DNA of 64,000 nucleotides from Shewanella halifaxensis HAW-EB4 (GCF_000019185.1 NC_010334.1:1860001-1924000), one strand, 5' to 3'. Shown: positions 51,603 to 60,855, counted from the stretch's first letter. Notes: generated from the letters alone by a model not told the origin. Numbers and translations are program-made.

Positions 51603-52523
51603 ATGAAGATAAGTTTGCTGTCATTGGAGTTAGCGTCTGGTCAAACTCAAGAGTTTGGGGTAGTGACTAGCCGCACGACCTTAAAGCATCGGCTCAAGGA
51701 GATGCTTGATAGCGTCATATTTGAAGAACCTAGCGTTGATGGGAGTGGCGGTCTCACCATGCCGATGCTAATCGTACAGGCAAAGGTGAGGCAGTGTGAG
51801 ATCACTTTCACTTATGATCTGCTCAGTAAAGAAGAGGGGCTATTAGCGCTGTTCTATACCGGTGCTAAAGGAGGAATCGAGCGTCAAAAGGAGTTTGGTT
51901 TTGTCAGCATTAGCGAACTTGATGAGCACCTGCAGCGACTCTTGAGTGAGAGTGAGGACAAATTTATTGAACACTATTTTCCTAAAAAAACGCGCTTTAA
52001 TCAGGCGGTCAAATATTTAGGCGTTGCCTATATCACCGCTGCTTGTCTAGGCCTGTTATCCTTTATTTTTTTCAGCGAGTTAATCTGGCGTGACGAGTTT
52101 TTCCCGTTAGCGTATATCGCTGGCGGCGTAGTCTATACCGTCACACTGCCGATATTGTTGCTCAAGGCTTTGTCGCAGGAGGGGAGAGAGCGTGCAGAGC
52201 AAGTGGGTCAGAGTATGACTAAACAAGTATTTGCCATACTTGTCGGTAATATAATACTGAGCTTTTCACTCGTTGCTGGTGGCTGTAATTTATGGCACGT
52301 TATCAGCGCCAAGGCCACAGAACTAGACATTACTTTTTCCGATAAGAACCAAGATTATTGGGGAAAAAACTGTAAGGGTGGCGTCAACTTTGAACACTTT
52401 TCAGGAACTGTGTGTTTGGAAGATAGAGCCTACTGGAAGATTGTCCGTCCCGGCATGCGTGCCATCGCACAGGGGGAGGCATCGATTATTGCATTTGATG
52501 TTAAAGCCATCGAACTGAAATGA
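51603..52523 (+). CDS. unknown membrane protein paired with the Sel1 protein
   Basis: A 306-residue protein that I do not recognise. The first 135 residues are soluble and end in HYFPKKTRFNQ. There are three hydrophobic segments at about 140-160, 170-188 and 209-230. The final 75 residues are likely extracytoplasmic, with two Cys in NCKGGVNFEHFSGTVC that could form a disulfide. Translation is coupled to the preceding Sel1-repeat gene (2-bp gap). The two genes are inserted between ybaB and recR, and similar composition suggests they arrived together. Confidence 0.7.
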   Translation: MKISLLSLELASGQTQEFGVVTSRTTLKHRLKEMLDSVIFEEPSVDGSGGLTMPMLIVQAKVRQCEITFTYDLLSKEEGLLALFYTGAKGGIERQKEFGFVSISELDEHLQRLLSESEDKFIEHYFPKKTRFNQAVKYLGVAYITAACLGLLSFIFFSELIWRDEFFPLAYIAGGVVYTVTLPILLLKALSQEGRERAEQVGQSMTKQVFAILVGNIILSFSLVAGGCNLWHVISAKATELDITFSDKNQDYWGKNCKGGVNFEHFSGTVCLEDRAYWKIVRPGMRAIAQGEASIIAFDVKAIELK

Positions 52524-52898
52524 TGAGGTTTCAATTGCCTGTCGGTAAATTAATTGCCTGTAACCTGCGAGTCTAAGGAGTAACCATCTTTTCCATAGAC
52601 GGTCGCGATTTGTTATTGATATTTATGGGATCGCCAATCGAAACATTAGTGGATGTGAGATTTAAGAGAACTCATAGAATCGGCTGTAGATAGGATGTTT
52701 AATCATCATCGCCTTGCTGATCTAAGCTTCGCTACTCAATCGGTGTTGTTGGGGAGATTGGGAGTAAAACTTTAAAGTTTTATGCTAGTATCTCCATCTA
52801 ATTTGATGATGAGCTGTGTCTGTGAGTTATTTCCCCAGTCGTAAACCTCATCGACCATTATCTTAGGCATAGAGATGCCTTTCTAAGCGGAATGTTAA
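52524..52898. other. upstream region of recR
   Basis: No gene is supported in these 375 bases. Features: a 16-bp palindrome AAAACTTT/AAAGTTTT (52766-52781) next to TATGCT, a plausible -10 box; and a small hairpin AGGCAT/ATGCCT (52865-52880) 18 bp before the recR ATG, which could affect ribosome access. The promoter is presumably needed because the islet separates recR from dnaX-ybaB. Confidence 0.4.
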
Positions 52899-53498
52899 AT
52901 GAAATTTAGTCCACTCGTTGATGAGTTGATCCAGTCACTTCGTTGTTTACCTGGTGTTGGCCCTAAGTCTGCACAAAGAATGGCATTTCAGCTTCTAGAG
53001 CGTGATCGTAAGGCGGGAGCTAAGCTTGCTGACTCATTGGCTAAAGCCATGTCAGATGTTGGCCATTGTCAGTCATGCCGTACTTTTACCGAAGAAACTT
53101 ACTGCCCCATTTGCGTGAGTACGAAGCGTGGTCATTCGGATATTATTTGTGTGGTAGAAACGCCGGCCGATGTATTGGCGATTGAAGCAGGTGGCCACTT
53201 TTCTGGGCGTTACTTTGTCTTATTAGGACATCTGTCACCGCTTGATGGCGTCGGACCTGAAGAGCTTGGGCTTGCGCTACTTGAACAGCACCTAGCATCT
53301 GGTGATGTGAGCGAGCTTATTTTAGCTACTAATCCAACGGTTGAAGGCGATGCCACTGCGCACTATATCGCCGATATGGCAAAGCGTCATGAATTGATGG
53401 TGAGTCGGATTGCACATGGGGTGCCTGTTGGCGGCGAGCTTGAATATGTCGATAGCACCACCTTAGCCTTGTCCTTTAATGGGCGCCTACCTATCTAG
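52899..53498 (+). CDS. recR: recombination protein RecR
   Basis: A 199-residue RecR that acts with RecF and RecO to load RecA on gapped DNA. The N-terminal helix-hairpin-helix is LRCLPGVGPKSAQRMAF, the zinc finger is CQSCRTFTEETYCPIC, and the Toprim domain follows (ICVVETPADVLAIEAGG, ATNPTVEGDATAHYIA, VPVGGELEYVD). Full length. In E. coli recR is cotranscribed with dnaX-ybaB; here it needs its own promoter. Confidence 0.97.
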   Translation: MKFSPLVDELIQSLRCLPGVGPKSAQRMAFQLLERDRKAGAKLADSLAKAMSDVGHCQSCRTFTEETYCPICVSTKRGHSDIICVVETPADVLAIEAGGHFSGRYFVLLGHLSPLDGVGPEELGLALLEQHLASGDVSELILATNPTVEGDATAHYIADMAKRHELMVSRIAHGVPVGGELEYVDSTTLALSFNGRLPI

Positions 53499-53551
53499 TT
53501 TGTTTCTTGCAAAACAATTCGCCGCATAATCTATGTTCATAAATTAAAATC

Positions 53552-53585
53552 CAGTCAGTGACTTGTTGCCGACTGGTTTTTTTTT
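53552..53585 (+). terminator. intrinsic terminator of recR
   Basis: CCAGTC/GACTGG stem with a 14-nt loop that can fold further, followed by eight or more Ts; about 55 bp after recR. Confidence 0.7.
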
Positions 53586-53615
53586 GCGCAATTGAAGACA
53601 ATGCCAGATTTATCC

Positions 53616-53643
53616 CTTGAAAAGTCATTTTATAGCCCCATCT
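53616..53643 (+). promoter_or_regulatory. sigma-32 heat-shock promoter of htpG
   Basis: CTTGAAA at 53616-53622, a 13-bp spacer, then CCCCATCT at 53636-53643: a full match to the E. coli sigma-32 consensus (CTTGAAA, 11-16 bp, CCCCATNT). It lies 45 bp before the htpG ATG. Confidence 0.92.
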
Positions 53644-53687
53644 TATTTGTAAGCTTTATTTAAACTGATTTTTAAAGGGAACATTTC

Positions 53688-55607
53688 ATGTCACAACAAG
53701 AGACGCACGGCTTTCAAACTGAAGTCAAACAGCTACTACATTTAATGATCCACTCTTTGTACTCAAACAAAGAGATCTTTTTGCGTGAGTTAGTATCTAA
53801 CGCAGCCGATGCAGCCGATAAGCTACGCTATGAAGCCCTAACGAATGATGCTCTTTATGAGGGTGACGGTGAGTTACGTGTTCGCATTAGTGCCGATAAA
53901 GAGAAAGGTACCGTAACAATTGAAGACAACGGTATCGGTATGACTCGCGATGGTGTGATTGAGCACCTAGGTACAATCGCAAAGTCTGGTACTGCTGAAT
54001 TTTTTAAGAACATGTCTGGTGACGAGTCAAAAGACTCACAGTTAATTGGTCAGTTCGGTGTCGGTTTCTACTCTTCATTTATTGTTGCAGACCGAGTGAC
54101 AGTGCGTACCCGCGCTGCCGGCCATAGCGCTGATGAAGCGGTACTGTGGGAGTCTGCCGGTGAAGGTGACTTCACGGTTGAAACCATCACTAAGCAGAGC
54201 CGTGGTACTGAAATTACTCTACATCTTCGCGATGACGAAAAAGAGTTTGCAGACGACTATCGTCTACGCTCAATTATTACTAAGTACTCAGATCATATCT
54301 CTGTTCCAGTAGAGATGTATGAAGAAGGCACGCCTGCGGTTGAAGCGACAGAAGAGGGCGGTGAAGCGATTCCTGCTACTGAAGGTCACTGGAAGCTAAT
54401 GAACAAGGCGACAGCACTTTGGACTCGCAACAAGAGTGATGTGTCTGACGAAGAGTATCAAGAATTTTATAAGTATATCTCTCATGACTTTACCGACCCA
54501 CTATTGTGGAGCCACAACCGCGTGGAAGGTAAGCAAGAGTACACCAGCTTACTGTATATCCCAGCGAAAGCGCCTTGGGATATGTGGAACCGCGACCGTA
54601 AGCACGGTCTAAAGTTATTCGTTCAGCGTGTATTCGTTATGGATGATGCAGAGCAGTTTATGCCGAGTTACCTGCGTTTTGTACAAGGTTTGATTGACTC
54701 GAACGATCTGCCACTAAACGTATCACGTGAAATCTTGCAAGATAACAAGGTAACCACAGCGCTTCGTACCGCAGTGACTAAGCGTGTACTTGGCATGCTA
54801 GAAAAGCTTGCTAAGAATGACGCTGAAAAGTATCAGTCTTTCTGGACCGAGTTTGGCCAAGTACTAAAAGAAGGTCCCGCTGAGGATTTTGCTAATAAAG
54901 AGCGTGTAGCGGGTCTGCTGCGTTTCGCATCGACTCACACAGGCGAAGCAACAGCCAATGTATCGTTGGCTGATTATGTTGAACGCATGAAAGAAGGTCA
55001 GTCTAAGATCTATTTCATTGTCGCTGATAGCTATGAAGCTGCCGCAAATAGCCCGCATCTTGAATTGCTACGTAAGAAGGGCATTGAAGTCTTATTAATG
55101 TCAGAGCGTATCGATGAGTGGTTGATTAATCACTTAACTGAATTTGACGGTAAAAAGTTACACTCAGTGACACGTGGCGACCTTGAGCTAGGTGAGCTAG
55201 AAGATGCTAGCGAAAAAGAGGCGCAAGAGAAGCTAGAAACTGAATCTGAAGGCCTAGTTAAGCGCGTTAAAGACAGCCTAGGCGATAAAGTGTCAGCGGT
55301 TAAAGTGACGACACGTCTAACCGATACCCCTGCATGTGTGGTTGCTGGTGAGGGCGAGATGTCAACCCAGATGATTAAGTTGATGCAAGCTGCTGGACAA
55401 GACGTGCCTGAATCTAAGCCTACATTTGAGCTAAACCCTGAGCATCCGCTAGTTGCGCGTTTAAATGACGAGCAGGACGAGCAGCGATTTGCTCAGTGGT
55501 CAGAGCTACTATTGCAGCAGGCATTGTTGTCAGAAAAAGGCAGCCTTGCAGATCCATCGGCATTTATTAAGCTAATGAACCAAATGCTATTAGCTAGCGT
55601 TAAGTAA
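53688..55607 (+). CDS. htpG: Hsp90-family chaperone HtpG
   Basis: A 639-residue cytosolic Hsp90. The N-terminal GHKL ATPase shows ELVSNAADAADKLR with the catalytic Glu, VTIEDNGIGMTRDGVIEHLGTIAKSGT (in parts) and GQFGVGFYSSFIVADRV. The middle domain has NRVEGKQEYTSLLYIP and NVSREILQ with the conserved Arg. The C-terminal dimerisation domain follows. Slightly longer than E. coli HtpG because of an acidic insert (about 208-225, GTPAVEATEEGGEAIPATEG). A consensus sigma-32 promoter precedes it, and a terminator and the CnoX gene follow. Confidence 0.98.
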   Translation: MSQQETHGFQTEVKQLLHLMIHSLYSNKEIFLRELVSNAADAADKLRYEALTNDALYEGDGELRVRISADKEKGTVTIEDNGIGMTRDGVIEHLGTIAKSGTAEFFKNMSGDESKDSQLIGQFGVGFYSSFIVADRVTVRTRAAGHSADEAVLWESAGEGDFTVETITKQSRGTEITLHLRDDEKEFADDYRLRSIITKYSDHISVPVEMYEEGTPAVEATEEGGEAIPATEGHWKLMNKATALWTRNKSDVSDEEYQEFYKYISHDFTDPLLWSHNRVEGKQEYTSLLYIPAKAPWDMWNRDRKHGLKLFVQRVFVMDDAEQFMPSYLRFVQGLIDSNDLPLNVSREILQDNKVTTALRTAVTKRVLGMLEKLAKNDAEKYQSFWTEFGQVLKEGPAEDFANKERVAGLLRFASTHTGEATANVSLADYVERMKEGQSKIYFIVADSYEAAANSPHLELLRKKGIEVLLMSERIDEWLINHLTEFDGKKLHSVTRGDLELGELEDASEKEAQEKLETESEGLVKRVKDSLGDKVSAVKVTTRLTDTPACVVAGEGEMSTQMIKLMQAAGQDVPESKPTFELNPEHPLVARLNDEQDEQRFAQWSELLLQQALLSEKGSLADPSAFIKLMNQMLLASVK

Positions 55608-55624
55608 TTAGCAGCTATGATTAA

Positions 55625-55650
55625 AGGGGCAGTTACACTGCCTCTTTTTT
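55625..55650 (+). terminator. intrinsic terminator of htpG
   Basis: AGGGGCAG/CTGCCTCT stem (one G-U pair), loop TTACA, then TTTTT; 18 bp after htpG and just before cnoX. Confidence 0.85.
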
Positions 55651-55689
55651 ATGGTCCAGATAAGTTCAGGCGAAAGCGAAAGGAAAGTT

Positions 55690-56535
55690 ATGGAATCGAT
55701 TCTAGAACTGACTAAAGAAAATATTCAGCAAGTGGTTGATGCCTCGATGGAGCAGGTCGTTGTGATGGCTTTTTGGGCAAGTCAAAGCCCTGAGAGTTTA
55801 GCATTGATGCAAACCCTTGAGAGTATTACACAGCAACAAGCGGGTCGTTTTGTTCTGGCTAAAGTTAACTGTGAAACTGAAATGGAGATCGCTAACTATT
55901 TCCAGATCCAAAGTTTGCCAACAACCTTAGTGTTGCATGAAGGCAAACCGGTAGATGGTTTTGCTGGTGTACAAGAAGCGCCGCAGATCCTAGAGATGCT
56001 AGATAAGCATTTGCCTGCTCAGTGGCAATTAAAACTCAATCAAGCACGAGTATTTCTAGCCGAGCAAAATGCCATTGGCGCTTTGCCTTTGTTAAAAGAG
56101 GCTTATAGCGATAAACCACTTGCGGAAATCGCCTTAGCATTAGCCGATGTTTATCTGTCATTGGGCGTGCTTGAAGATGCCAAAGGACTGCTCGACTCAG
56201 TCGGTCTTGCGGATCAAGACAGTTATTATCAAAGCCTCAAAGCAAAGCTTGCCTTAGCACTCGATGCCGCCGATACGCCTGAGATTAGAAAGTTGCAGCA
56301 AGATGTAGACAATGCCCCTGATAACTTAGCCCTAGTGTTAGAGTTAGCCAAAGCGCTGCATCAAGCTGGGCGTAACGATGAAGCCTTAGACCTGTTATTT
56401 ACGCCATTGCAAAAAGATGTATCGGCATTGGACGGTAAGGTGAAGGGGTTATTTTTAGAGATCCTAACGGCTTTAGGTCAAGGTAACAGTTTGGCAAATC
56501 AGTATCGGCGCAAGCTTTACACCTTACTTTATTAA
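55690..56535 (+). CDS. cnoX: thioredoxin-fold/TPR co-chaperone CnoX (YbbN)
   Basis: A 281-residue protein with an N-terminal thioredoxin fold (about 1-115: VVVMAFWASQSPES, VNCETEMEIANYFQIQSLPTTLVLHEG in pieces) and C-terminal TPR helices. The CxxC site is replaced by SQSPES, so it has no thioredoxin redox centre; E. coli YbbN has SQHC, keeping one Cys that is missing here. Known role: holds oxidised or unfolded proteins and hands them to GroEL/DnaK. The start is the ATG behind AAGGAAAG, dropping 13 residues of the longer frame. Lying next to htpG it suggests a stress chaperone pair. Confidence 0.9.
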   Translation: MESILELTKENIQQVVDASMEQVVVMAFWASQSPESLALMQTLESITQQQAGRFVLAKVNCETEMEIANYFQIQSLPTTLVLHEGKPVDGFAGVQEAPQILEMLDKHLPAQWQLKLNQARVFLAEQNAIGALPLLKEAYSDKPLAEIALALADVYLSLGVLEDAKGLLDSVGLADQDSYYQSLKAKLALALDAADTPEIRKLQQDVDNAPDNLALVLELAKALHQAGRNDEALDLLFTPLQKDVSALDGKVKGLFLEILTALGQGNSLANQYRRKLYTLLY

Positions 56536-56715
56536 TTCGTGTCAAAGTTTTTTTCAGCTGACTGATGCTAAAGTCGAATGAAAATAACTTCAAAATAGCG
56601 GCCATTTATGCGAAGATCGCCGCACTAAATATAATAATACCCATCGACTAGACAGCTTTTTGCTTATTCTAGGCGGATGTCGGTATCACAGTGCGAAATT
56701 AAGAGGAAGATTCAG

Positions 56716-57360
56716 ATGCGCATTATGCTATTAGGTGCCCCAGGTGCCGGTAAAGGTACTCAAGCCCAATTCATCATGGAAAAGTACGGTGTTCCTCAAA
56801 TTTCTACAGGCGACATGCTACGTGCAGCGGTAAAAGCAGGCACACCACTAGGCTTAGAAGCTAAGAAAGTCATGGATGCTGGTCAGTTGGTTTCTGATGA
56901 GCTAATTATTGGCCTAGTAAAAGAGCGTGTTGCACAAGATGATTGCGCTGCAGGTTTCCTATTAGACGGTTTCCCTCGTACTATTCCACAAGCAGATGCT
57001 ATGGCTTCAAGCGGTATTGCACTTGATCACGTGATTGAAATTGATGTGCCAGACGAAGAGATCGTTAAGCGTATGAGCGGTCGTCGTGTTCACCCTGGTT
57101 CTGGCCGTGTTTACCACATTGTCTTTAACCAACCAAAAGTTGAAGGTAAAGATGACGTGACCGGTGAAGACCTAGCTATTCGTCCTGATGATGAAGAATC
57201 AACAGTACGTAAGCGTCTTGATATTTATCATGAACAAACTAAGCCACTAGTAGAATACTACGGCGCGGTTGCAGCTAAAGGTGACGTGACGTATAACAAG
57301 TTTGACGGCACTCAGTCAGTTGCTACCGTTAGCGATGAGATCGTTGCAGTACTAAGCTAA
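56716..57360 (+). CDS. adk: adenylate kinase
   Basis: A 214-residue kinase that balances AMP, ADP and ATP. P-loop GAPGAGKGTQ at residue 7, NMP-binding STGDMLRAAVKAG, the GFPRT motif and the LID domain RRVHPGSGRVYHI of the zinc-free type. The ATG at 56716 (behind AGAGGAAGA) gives exactly the E. coli length; the frame from 56677 is an artefact. In E. coli also adk follows htpG. Confidence 0.98.
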   Translation: MRIMLLGAPGAGKGTQAQFIMEKYGVPQISTGDMLRAAVKAGTPLGLEAKKVMDAGQLVSDELIIGLVKERVAQDDCAAGFLLDGFPRTIPQADAMASSGIALDHVIEIDVPDEEIVKRMSGRRVHPGSGRVYHIVFNQPKVEGKDDVTGEDLAIRPDDEESTVRKRLDIYHEQTKPLVEYYGAVAAKGDVTYNKFDGTQSVATVSDEIVAVLS

Positions 57361-57453
57361 ACTGATACTCAATTAACTTGGTACACGTTTATTTGGCAGT
57401 AAGCTAAATAAAGCTTAACTAACAATGTGTTTATGAGCTAGTTCTCATATTTT

Positions 57454-57481
57454 AAAAAGCCCATGAAAATGGGCTTTTTTT
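57454..57481 (+). terminator. intrinsic terminator of adk
   Basis: AAAAAGCCCAT/ATGGGCTTTTT stem, loop GAAA, extended T-run. Confidence 0.92.
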
Positions 57482-57535
57482 ATGCTTTTCGCAATGATAG
57501 CCTGAGGTGAATATCTTGCTAAAAAGAGAATTCAT

Positions 57536-58531
57536 TTGAGTGACTCAGTCCCCCCATTTGGCGTGTTACTAGTAAACTTAGGTACGCCTGATTCACCAAC
57601 CGCTCCCGATGTTAAAAAGTTTCTTAAGCAGTTTTTGAGCGACCCACGAGTAGTCGATCTGTCTCCTTGGATATGGAAGCCGATTTTAAACGGTATCATT
57701 CTTAATACCCGCCCGGCTAAAGTGGCCAAGCTCTATCAGTCTATCTGGTGGGATGAAGGCTCGCCTTTGATGGTCATCAGCCAAAAACAGCGTGATAAAC
57801 TCAAACAGACGCTGCATGAGTCGTTTGGCCAGACCATTCCTGTTGAACTAGGGATGAGTTATGGCAACCCGTCATTGCAATCGGGGATCGATAGCCTTAA
57901 GTCTCAAGGGGCTGAAAAGATCTTCGTCCTACCACTTTACGCTCAATACTCTTGCTCAACCGTCGCCCCTGTTTATGATGCGATTGCCCAGTTACTTAAA
58001 GCTGAGCGCAACATCCCTGAAATGCGCATCAATAAGCAGTATTTCGATCATCCTGCTTATATTCAAGCACTCGCCGAGTCGGTTAAGACCCACTGGAATA
58101 GCAAAGGTCAGGCCGATGTGTTGATGATGTCGTTTCATGGCGTGCCACTGCGCTATATTACTGAGGGGGATCCTTATCAGGCGCAGTGCCAAGCGACTGC
58201 AGAGTTATTGGCCAAGGCGCTGGAGTTAACGCCTGAACAGTGGCGAGTCTGCTACCAATCTCAATTCGGTAAAGAGGAGTGGATAAAACCTGCAACCGAT
58301 GAGCTGCTAGGATCATTGCCTAAGCAAGGGGTTAAGTCGGTCGATATTATGTGTCCTGCGTTTTCATCTGACTGCTTGGAAACACTCGAGGAGATCTCTC
58401 AAGAGGGCAAAGCGGAGTTCTTATCGGCTGGTGGTGAACGATATGAATTTATCGATTGCCTTAATGATGCACCAGCTCATATAGCGTTGTTAGCTGAGCT
58501 TGTTCAAGAGCAAACAAAAGGTTGGTATTAA
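57536..58531 (+). CDS. hemH: ferrochelatase
   Basis: A 331-residue enzyme inserting Fe2+ into protoporphyrin IX, the last heme step. FGVLLVNLGTPDSPT opens the protein, the catalytic His is in MMSFHGVPLRY, and CPAFSSDCLETLEEI follows with the conserved Glu. No ATG is in the right place: a TTG start (57536) behind AAAAAGAGAA fits best and leaves a normal length. In E. coli hemH also follows adk. Confidence 0.95.
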   Translation: MSDSVPPFGVLLVNLGTPDSPTAPDVKKFLKQFLSDPRVVDLSPWIWKPILNGIILNTRPAKVAKLYQSIWWDEGSPLMVISQKQRDKLKQTLHESFGQTIPVELGMSYGNPSLQSGIDSLKSQGAEKIFVLPLYAQYSCSTVAPVYDAIAQLLKAERNIPEMRINKQYFDHPAYIQALAESVKTHWNSKGQADVLMMSFHGVPLRYITEGDPYQAQCQATAELLAKALELTPEQWRVCYQSQFGKEEWIKPATDELLGSLPKQGVKSVDIMCPAFSSDCLETLEEISQEGKAEFLSAGGERYEFIDCLNDAPAHIALLAELVQEQTKGWY

Positions 58532-58561
58532 ATTTTCTGAGTTCTATAGTGATTTCAGCTA

Positions 58562-58602
58562 GCGAAAGAGGTGTGGTGTGGTAAAATCCCCCACCTTTTC
58601 GC
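58562..58602 (+). other. hairpin downstream of hemH
   Basis: GCGAAAGAGGTG can pair with CACCTTTTCGC with one bulged G and an 18-nt loop. There is no T-tract, so termination is doubtful. The 264-bp gap before gsk shows no gene. Confidence 0.35.
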
Positions 58603-58795
58603 GCATCTAGCCCTTTAAATTCACTATTTTTGCATAGTTGTGACTAAGCTAAACAAATAGTGAGGGTAGAATTTTTACACTGGCTAGTTGTTAGAAGTGC
58701 CGAGTTTGCTTGTTCGCATTAGAATGATCAGCTTGAGATAACTTACCCGTTTTAATTTATATTTTGCATGGATGCCGAATGAAAGAGAGCTCAAT

Positions 58796-60100
58796 ATGAA
58801 GTTTCCAGGTCAGCGTAAGTCTAAACATTATTTTCCGGTTAAAAATCGAGATCCCCTGCTAGCGCAGTTGATCCAACAGCCTCTGCCGATTTCAACCTAC
58901 ATCTCTGGTATCGACCAGACGCTGGTAGACATTGAGGCTAAAGTGGAAGATGCATTATTGACTCGATACGAGTTACCTAAAGGCAACTCAACGTTAATCG
59001 ATGATGAAAGAGCACACGCGCTTTATACCGAGTTGAAACAACAAGAGCTCATTAGTGACGAGTTCGCAGGTGGTACGATTGGTAATACGGTTCATAACTA
59101 TTCTATTTTAGCCGATGACCGTTCAGTGCTGTTTGGCGTTATGAGCCAAAACATTGAAATTGGTAGTTATGCTTATCGTTACCTTTGTAATACCTCTTCT
59201 AAAGTCGATCTGAACTACCTTCAGCCAGTAGCTGGCCCGATTGGTCGTTGTTTCACGCTTATCTCTGAGTGCGGCGAGCGTACATTTGCTATCAGCAAAG
59301 GCTCAATGGACAAGATGACGCCAGAATATATCGACAAAGAGGTGGTTCAAGGTGGCTCTGCGCTGATTCTGACCGCTTATTTGATGCGTGCAAGCGGTGA
59401 CGATCAGATCACCGAAGCGGCAATGACGGCAATCAGTTTTGCGAAAGAAGCTGAAGTCCCGGTTGTACTGACTCTGGGCACTCGTTTTCTGATTGAAGAA
59501 GATCCAAAGTGGTGGCAGGAGTTCATTAAAGAGCATGTGACCATTTTGGCAATGAATGAAGATGAAGGTGAAGCACTAACAGGCTTTAGTGATCCACTGC
59601 AAGCCAGTGAAGCTGCGCTTGAATGGTGTGACATGGTGCTAACCACAGCGGGTCCTTTAGGGCTTTATACCGCAGGTTACACAGAAGATTCTGAAAAGCG
59701 CGAAACAAGCCACACCTTGCTACCGGGCTCTATCCCAGAGTTTAACCGTTATGAGTTCTCTCGCCCTAAATTAAAAATAGACTGTGAAACACCATTGAAG
59801 GTGTACGCGCATATCTCACCTTACATGGGCGGCCCAGAAATTATTCGTAATACCAATGGTGCTGGCGATGGTGCATTAGCGGCATTGCTGCATGACTTAG
59901 CGTCAAATACCTTCCATAAGACCAACGTTCCTGGTTCTAGCAAGCATAAGCGTGATGGATTGTGTTATTCATCTTTCTCGCAAATTTGTAAGTACGCTAA
60001 CCGTGTGGCTTATGAAGTGCTTGCCCAGCACAGCCCAAGACTGTCTCGTGGCTTACCAGAGCGTGAAGACAGCCTAGAAGAGTCATACTGGGAGAGATAA
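58796..60100 (+). CDS. gsk: inosine-guanosine kinase
   Basis: A 434-residue ribokinase-family enzyme that phosphorylates inosine and guanosine in purine salvage. It begins MKFPGQRKSKHYFPVKNRDP, colinear with E. coli Gsk and of identical length, so the ATG at 58796 is used. Core motifs are FAGGTIGNTVHNYS (substrate), AMNEDEGEALTG and the catalytic/anion-hole NTNGAGDGALAALLHD with its Asp base. C-terminal HSPRLSRGLPEREDSLEESYW is conserved. hemH-gsk order resembles E. coli (hemH-aes-gsk), with aes absent. Confidence 0.97.
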   Translation: MKFPGQRKSKHYFPVKNRDPLLAQLIQQPLPISTYISGIDQTLVDIEAKVEDALLTRYELPKGNSTLIDDERAHALYTELKQQELISDEFAGGTIGNTVHNYSILADDRSVLFGVMSQNIEIGSYAYRYLCNTSSKVDLNYLQPVAGPIGRCFTLISECGERTFAISKGSMDKMTPEYIDKEVVQGGSALILTAYLMRASGDDQITEAAMTAISFAKEAEVPVVLTLGTRFLIEEDPKWWQEFIKEHVTILAMNEDEGEALTGFSDPLQASEAALEWCDMVLTTAGPLGLYTAGYTEDSEKRETSHTLLPGSIPEFNRYEFSRPKLKIDCETPLKVYAHISPYMGGPEIIRNTNGAGDGALAALLHDLASNTFHKTNVPGSSKHKRDGLCYSSFSQICKYANRVAYEVLAQHSPRLSRGLPEREDSLEESYWER

Positions 60101-60227
60101 GCTGAGCGTCTTCATGGCGTGATAGCGGCATCCTATAGTAGCGACATCCTGTAAAAGGCATAACTTGGTCATTCTGAGTTGTGCCTTTTTTGAATCGACT
60201 CGGAAATAACATAAGAATAATGAAGCT

Positions 60228-60782
60228 ATGACTGAATACGAAAAAATGCTCAATGGTGAAGTTTTTGAAGGCGCAGATCCTGAGATTTCAGCGGTAAGAG
60301 ACAATGCCTATTTATTGCAAAAGCAAATCAACAATAGTCTAGGTTTTAGTGAAACCCTGTGCTTGATAAAACAACTACTCAATAATATTGGTGAAGGCTC
60401 TATAGTACGAGAACCGTTTAATTGTGAATTTGGTAAACAGATTACTATTGGTAACGGCAGCTTTATCAATATGGGGGCAGTGATGCTTGATGGCGCTAAA
60501 ATTACTATCGGTAACCATGTTATGGTAGGGCCGAACTGTCAGTTTTATACCGCATCCCATGAGATAGATTATTTAAGTCGACGTCGTTGGGAAACCTTTT
60601 GCCTACCAATTACGATTGAAGATGACGTATGGATAGGCGGTAATGTGGTGATTAACCAAGGAGTGACGATTGGTGCTCGATCTATTGTTGCAGCAGGCTC
60701 CGTGGTTAACCAAGATGTACCGCCGGACTCTATGGTGGGCGGAACGCCCGCTAGGCTCCTGAAAAAGCTCAATATCGAATAA
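60228..60782 (+). CDS. maltose/galactoside O-acetyltransferase family protein
   Basis: A 184-residue LbH transferase of the Maa/LacA type. The N-terminal Mac domain (EKMLNGEVFEGADPEISAVRD) is followed by hexapeptide turns (GKQITIGNGSFINMGAVMLDG, IEDDVWIGGNVVINQGVTIG in turns), with the catalytic His in TASHEIDYLSR and a closing VGGTPARLLKKL. It transfers acetyl from acetyl-CoA to sugar hydroxyls; the true substrate is not known. Monocistronic, followed by a bidirectional terminator. Confidence 0.93.
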   Translation: MTEYEKMLNGEVFEGADPEISAVRDNAYLLQKQINNSLGFSETLCLIKQLLNNIGEGSIVREPFNCEFGKQITIGNGSFINMGAVMLDGAKITIGNHVMVGPNCQFYTASHEIDYLSRRRWETFCLPITIEDDVWIGGNVVINQGVTIGARSIVAAGSVVNQDVPPDSMVGGTPARLLKKLNIE

Positions 60783-60855
60783 GCACCGGTGATCTTAAGC
60801 TCATGTTAAGTCTCCAAAGTGTCAACTTATCTCAGGACGGGACATAATTTAGTAC

